Source: Planctomycetota bacterium
Lineage (GTDB): Bacteria > Planctomycetota > Planctomycetia > Pirellulales > UBA7805
Direction: 5' to 3'
Length of the DNA stretch: 7,232 bases
NCBI GenBank assembly: GCA_014237955.1
Contig: JABABY010000101.1
Span: 1 to 7,232, forward strand
Shown here piece after piece: positions 4,924 to 7,232 of this stretch. A program made the translations under genes and the position numbers. Below the pieces are notes generated by a model. That model was not told where the DNA came from. It worked only from the letters and a program-made list of their open reading frames with translations, and ran no database searches. Positions within the stretch are counted from its first letter, which is position 1. Every line of letters begins with the position of its first letter.

Positions 4924-5325
4924 TCAACTAAAAAAATTTGTTCCAAAAAGATCGATGGGCGGTCCCGTTTCAACCTCGATATCGCCCTCAATCCGAGTCA
5001 TGCACGCAAGTCGCATGGAGTCTTCATTGCCAATATAGGCCAAACAGGGGAGTGGGTCCGGAATAGGAGTCGGCAGCGGCGTCCTGAACTTGACTTTTTC
5101 TCGAAAAGTCATCGAGTTCGTGTTTTCGATGCCTTGCGTGATGTTGACGCGACAGGTGCCACATAGACCAAGCCCATGACAATTGAAAATGGCATTCAGC
5201 TTGGCACCAAAGCCGTTGAATCCATCATATAGATTGACTCCGGCTTTTTGTGCTGCACTGCGCAGGTCGGTTCCCGCAGGTACTTCGATCTCTTTTTTTT
5301 CTTTTGTAAATTTGACGGTGGGCAT
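4924..5325 (-). CDS. Plant/adrenodoxin-fold [2Fe-2S] ferredoxin
   Basis: A 133-residue soluble electron carrier. Seen from ATG 5323-5325: MPTVKFT and an ubiquitin-like beta-grasp opening (IEVPAGTDLRSAAQKAGV), then Cys49-x5-Cys55-x2-Cys58 in CHGLGLCGTC and the fourth ligand Cys108 in RLACMTRIEGDIEV, the normal family ending. The segment between the third and fourth ligands is 49 residues, clearly longer than the roughly 28-40 of typical members. It contains a proline-rich stretch and an extra Cys94. The tail ends PIDLFGTNFFS. The start is chosen because homology begins there; the longer ORF from 5397 adds 24 unrelated residues. No clear Shine-Dalgarno site precedes it. A minus-strand TACAAT about 20 bases upstream could be a -10 element, without a good -35. 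It lies 88 bases downstream of murJ. The redox partner is not visible. Confidence 0.9.
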   Translation of the reverse strand: MPTVKFTKEKKEIEVPAGTDLRSAAQKAGVNLYDGFNGFGAKLNAIFNCHGLGLCGTCRVNITQGIENTNSMTFREKVKFRTPLPTPIPDPLPCLAYIGNEDSMRLACMTRIEGDIEVETGPPIDLFGTNFFS

Positions 5326-5413
5326 GGTATTGATTTTGATATTGTACGTTGACCGGGGCCGATGCTGTGGACACCAATCTAACCGATGGACTCTCATCTA
5401 GCCAAGGGCGGGC

Positions 5414-7096
5414 TCATAGGTGCTTACCTTGCTCTCGCCCGGCCAGCGCGCGCCATTCGGTTCCACCTGTTGCCGCCGAAACAACCCAGTAGACAATCAC
5501 ACAGCATATCAATGGCACGATCACCCGGAGGACCTCTTGCCACAGTCCAGCAGTTTCAATTTTTGGCAGGGCTTGGAGAATTGCCCAGCCGGCAAAAAAC
5601 ATACAGAACGCAGAAAAACTACTGCGCACAACCGTTGCTTTAATACTCTGCCAATGGAGCGGAGTAATCCGCCGACTAAATGCAACGCAAAGTAGAATCA
5701 TTAGCAAACCAGCGACGAGTGCACTGGCGAGTGCCAAGCCTACTTCGGCGAATCTCCAGATGAGCACGAGATCAAGTACAAAATTGAGTAAGACAATATA
5801 GCCACCAAGTCGCCAAGGTGTATGACGGTCACCATAGGCATAAAAACCCCGAGCCAAAATTGGCAGTGCACAGTAGGCCCAGACGCCGCTGCCGTAGGCG
5901 ATCACCATCTCTGCTGTTCGAAGCGCATCGGTCGCCGTAAATTCCCCGTGACGGAATAAAAGAACCGTCAGGGGCTGCCCTAAAAGGATGAGCCCGACAC
6001 TGGCTGGAATTGCCAGAAAGAGTGTAACTCGCAGACCAAGCGTTAATGTATTTCCAAATTCTATTTGGTTTCCACGAAACGCATGGCGACTGAGGGCTGG
6101 AAAAATGACAGTTCCCACGGCAACTCCCAGAAGACCAATGGGGAGCTGGTAAATCCGTTCACTAAAATAAATAGCGGCGATTACACCTTCCCGCAGAGGG
6201 TACATTAGCGAGTGCCCTAACCAGGGAATGGTGGTCTCGGCTGTGGGTGCGGAAAAAATCCACCCCACAAATGTGTCTACCAGGGTGTTTATTTGGGCGA
6301 TTGCCAATCCTAGCAGGGTCGGAAGCAGGCCGGTCGTTACGCGTCGTACCGCCTGCCGGGTCGCTTTCCACTGGAAGTCAAAGCGAAAGCCAAATTGGCG
6401 TAATACTGGAAATTGCATGCCGAATTGCAACAACCCACCGATCAGAACAGCCCCCGCCAGAACATATGCCTGCTGCGCCGGATTTTCAGACCAACCGGGT
6501 GCAATCCAGAGTGCCGCTGCGATCCAACAGACATTCAACAGAATGGGGGCCACTGCAGGTGTGCTGAAATGATTTAAGGCGTGGAGTGTTGCCGATATTT
6601 GAGCCGCCAAGCAGACAAATAGCAGATAGGGCAGCATGATTGCCGAGAGGCCGGCGATGAGTTGCAGTTGGGAGTCATGATCGGCATAGGCCCAAACCAC
6701 AGCACAAAACAATTCAGACAGTAAGACAAAAGCAGATAATACAATGGTCAGCCAGCCGAGTAAAACGCTAACGAGTTGCCAGGCGGCACCTCGCGACTGC
6801 TCCAATGTTTCTGTGAGCACAGGGAGATAGCTCCCCGCGAGTGCCCCCTCCCCAAAAAGTCGGCGGAAAAGATTAGGTATCCGAAATGCAATAACAAATG
6901 CATCGATTGCACCGCTTCCCACCAAACCAAAAAGTGCGGCGGTGGCGACATCGCGCACCATGCCGAGTATTCGGCTTACCATTGTCCAGAACGTCGTGAC
7001 ACGTATGCCGGCTGGAAGTCGAGTCCGTTCGTGCAACATAATCATCGGCTGATCGTATTGGCCAGAGACGGGCAATAGGGACCGTTGGAAAGACAC
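5414..7096 (-). CDS. murJ: MurJ lipid II flippase (MviN family)
   Basis: Integral membrane protein of the MOP superfamily that moves lipid II across the inner membrane for peptidoglycan synthesis. Seen in 560 residues: SRILGMVRD (41-49) with the conserved arginines, FRIPNLFRRLFGEGALAGSYLPVL (71-94), SERIYQLPIGLLGVAVGTVIFPALSR (312-337) and LFRHGEFTATDALRTA (380-395). ARGFYAYGDRHTPW (415-428) follows. Around 12-14 hydrophobic segments fit the usual 14-helix layout, and total length is slightly above the common 510-530. The extra length lies partly around residues 280-305 (FSAPTAETTIPWLGHSLMYPLREG), an insertion before the ERIYQLP motif, and partly at the N-terminus. The start is uncertain: GTG 7094-7096 gives the longest product, but ATG 7043-7045 or 7037-7039 (residues 18 and 20) would still precede the first helix, and none has a good ribosome site. 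Confidence 0.93.
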   Translation of the reverse strand: MSFQRSLLPVSGQYDQPMIMLHERTRLPAGIRVTTFWTMVSRILGMVRDVATAALFGLVGSGAIDAFVIAFRIPNLFRRLFGEGALAGSYLPVLTETLEQSRGAAWQLVSVLLGWLTIVLSAFVLLSELFCAVVWAYADHDSQLQLIAGLSAIMLPYLLFVCLAAQISATLHALNHFSTPAVAPILLNVCWIAAALWIAPGWSENPAQQAYVLAGAVLIGGLLQFGMQFPVLRQFGFRFDFQWKATRQAVRRVTTGLLPTLLGLAIAQINTLVDTFVGWIFSAPTAETTIPWLGHSLMYPLREGVIAAIYFSERIYQLPIGLLGVAVGTVIFPALSRHAFRGNQIEFGNTLTLGLRVTLFLAIPASVGLILLGQPLTVLLFRHGEFTATDALRTAEMVIAYGSGVWAYCALPILARGFYAYGDRHTPWRLGGYIVLLNFVLDLVLIWRFAEVGLALASALVAGLLMILLCVAFSRRITPLHWQSIKATVVRSSFSAFCMFFAGWAILQALPKIETAGLWQEVLRVIVPLICCVIVYWVVSAATGGTEWRALAGREQGKHL

Positions 7097-7232
7097 AGTC
7101 CAAAGCGGTCTGAAAATATCGCTGGCCTTGTGGGACTCTGTGGGATCGAATACGTTCTACGGTCTGACGAGTTTACCATGTCCCGGTGCTCTCATGCACC
7201 GAGGCCATTTTTCCGGATTGGAGGCATCCGAA
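7097..7232. other. Region upstream of murJ, with a hairpin
   Basis: No gene is identified. CGGTGC (7184-7189) and GCACCG (7196-7201) form a perfect 6-base-pair hairpin with a 6-base loop. On the plus strand TTTTT follows at 7208-7212, which could be a weak terminator for a gene beyond the right edge. On the minus strand one frame is open from the edge to a TAG about 50 bases upstream of the murJ GTG; it might be the 3' end of an upstream gene, but the 24 codons visible are not recognisable. Confidence 0.3.

Noticed and set aside
4487..5166. Plus-strand ORFs across the P-II gene, the gap and the ferredoxin gene (4487-4834 and 4831-5166)
   Set aside because: They run antisense to conserved genes, lack ribosome sites and have no protein-like motifs.
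1..7232. CRISPR arrays, tRNA or rRNA genes, insertion sequences, phage genes
   Set aside because: No direct repeats with regular spacing, no tRNA-like T-arm or cloverleaf, no rRNA signature and no transposase or integrase motif were seen.

Overview
This window looks like chromosomal DNA of a planctomycete, probably close to the Pirellulales. The evidence is the pseudopilin-like protein with an exact H-X9-DG motif, a hallmark of planctomycete genomes, together with a small sulfite-oxidase-fold protein and a MurJ carrying a long insertion. The assignment is by gene content and style only; no search could be run. All clearly recognisable genes look like core or housekeeping genes. I see no phage, IS element, CRISPR array, tRNA or rRNA.

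Left block (1 to about 1430, minus strand): hpf, ptsN and a ptsH-like HPr gene run in one direction with gaps of 50-55 bases, each with a good Shine-Dalgarno sequence. This resembles the hpf-ptsN-npr part of the proteobacterial rpoN locus. It pairs ribosome hibernation with a regulatory phosphotransferase chain. No sugar permease is visible, and enzyme I may lie beyond the left edge. The C-terminal tail of HPr is odd and may reflect a frameshift.

Middle (about 1322-1966): a 645-base divergent intergenic region between hpf and lysA. It holds a plausible hpf promoter, several inverted repeats and one doubtful 46-codon ORF. It is followed by lysA on the plus strand, which is strikingly similar to the E. 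coli form of diaminopimelate decarboxylase. lysA converges on the next block with only 13 bases between stop codons.

Right block (3258-7096, minus strand, in transcription order from the right): murJ (lipid II flippase), a [2Fe-2S] ferredoxin, a 211-base gap with a strong inverted repeat, then three tightly coupled genes. These are a P-II signalling protein that has lost its C-terminal ATP-contacting arginines, a small sulfite-oxidase-fold protein without the molybdenum-binding cysteine, and an H-X9-DG pseudopilin-like membrane protein. The last three share a 4-base ATGA overlap and a TGA/GTG abutment, so they are almost certainly co-translated. This P-II / Moco-fold / pseudopilin cassette is the most unusual part of the window and its function is unknown. 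lysA and murJ both serve peptidoglycan metabolism (lysA also lysine synthesis), but they are on opposite strands and need not be co-regulated.
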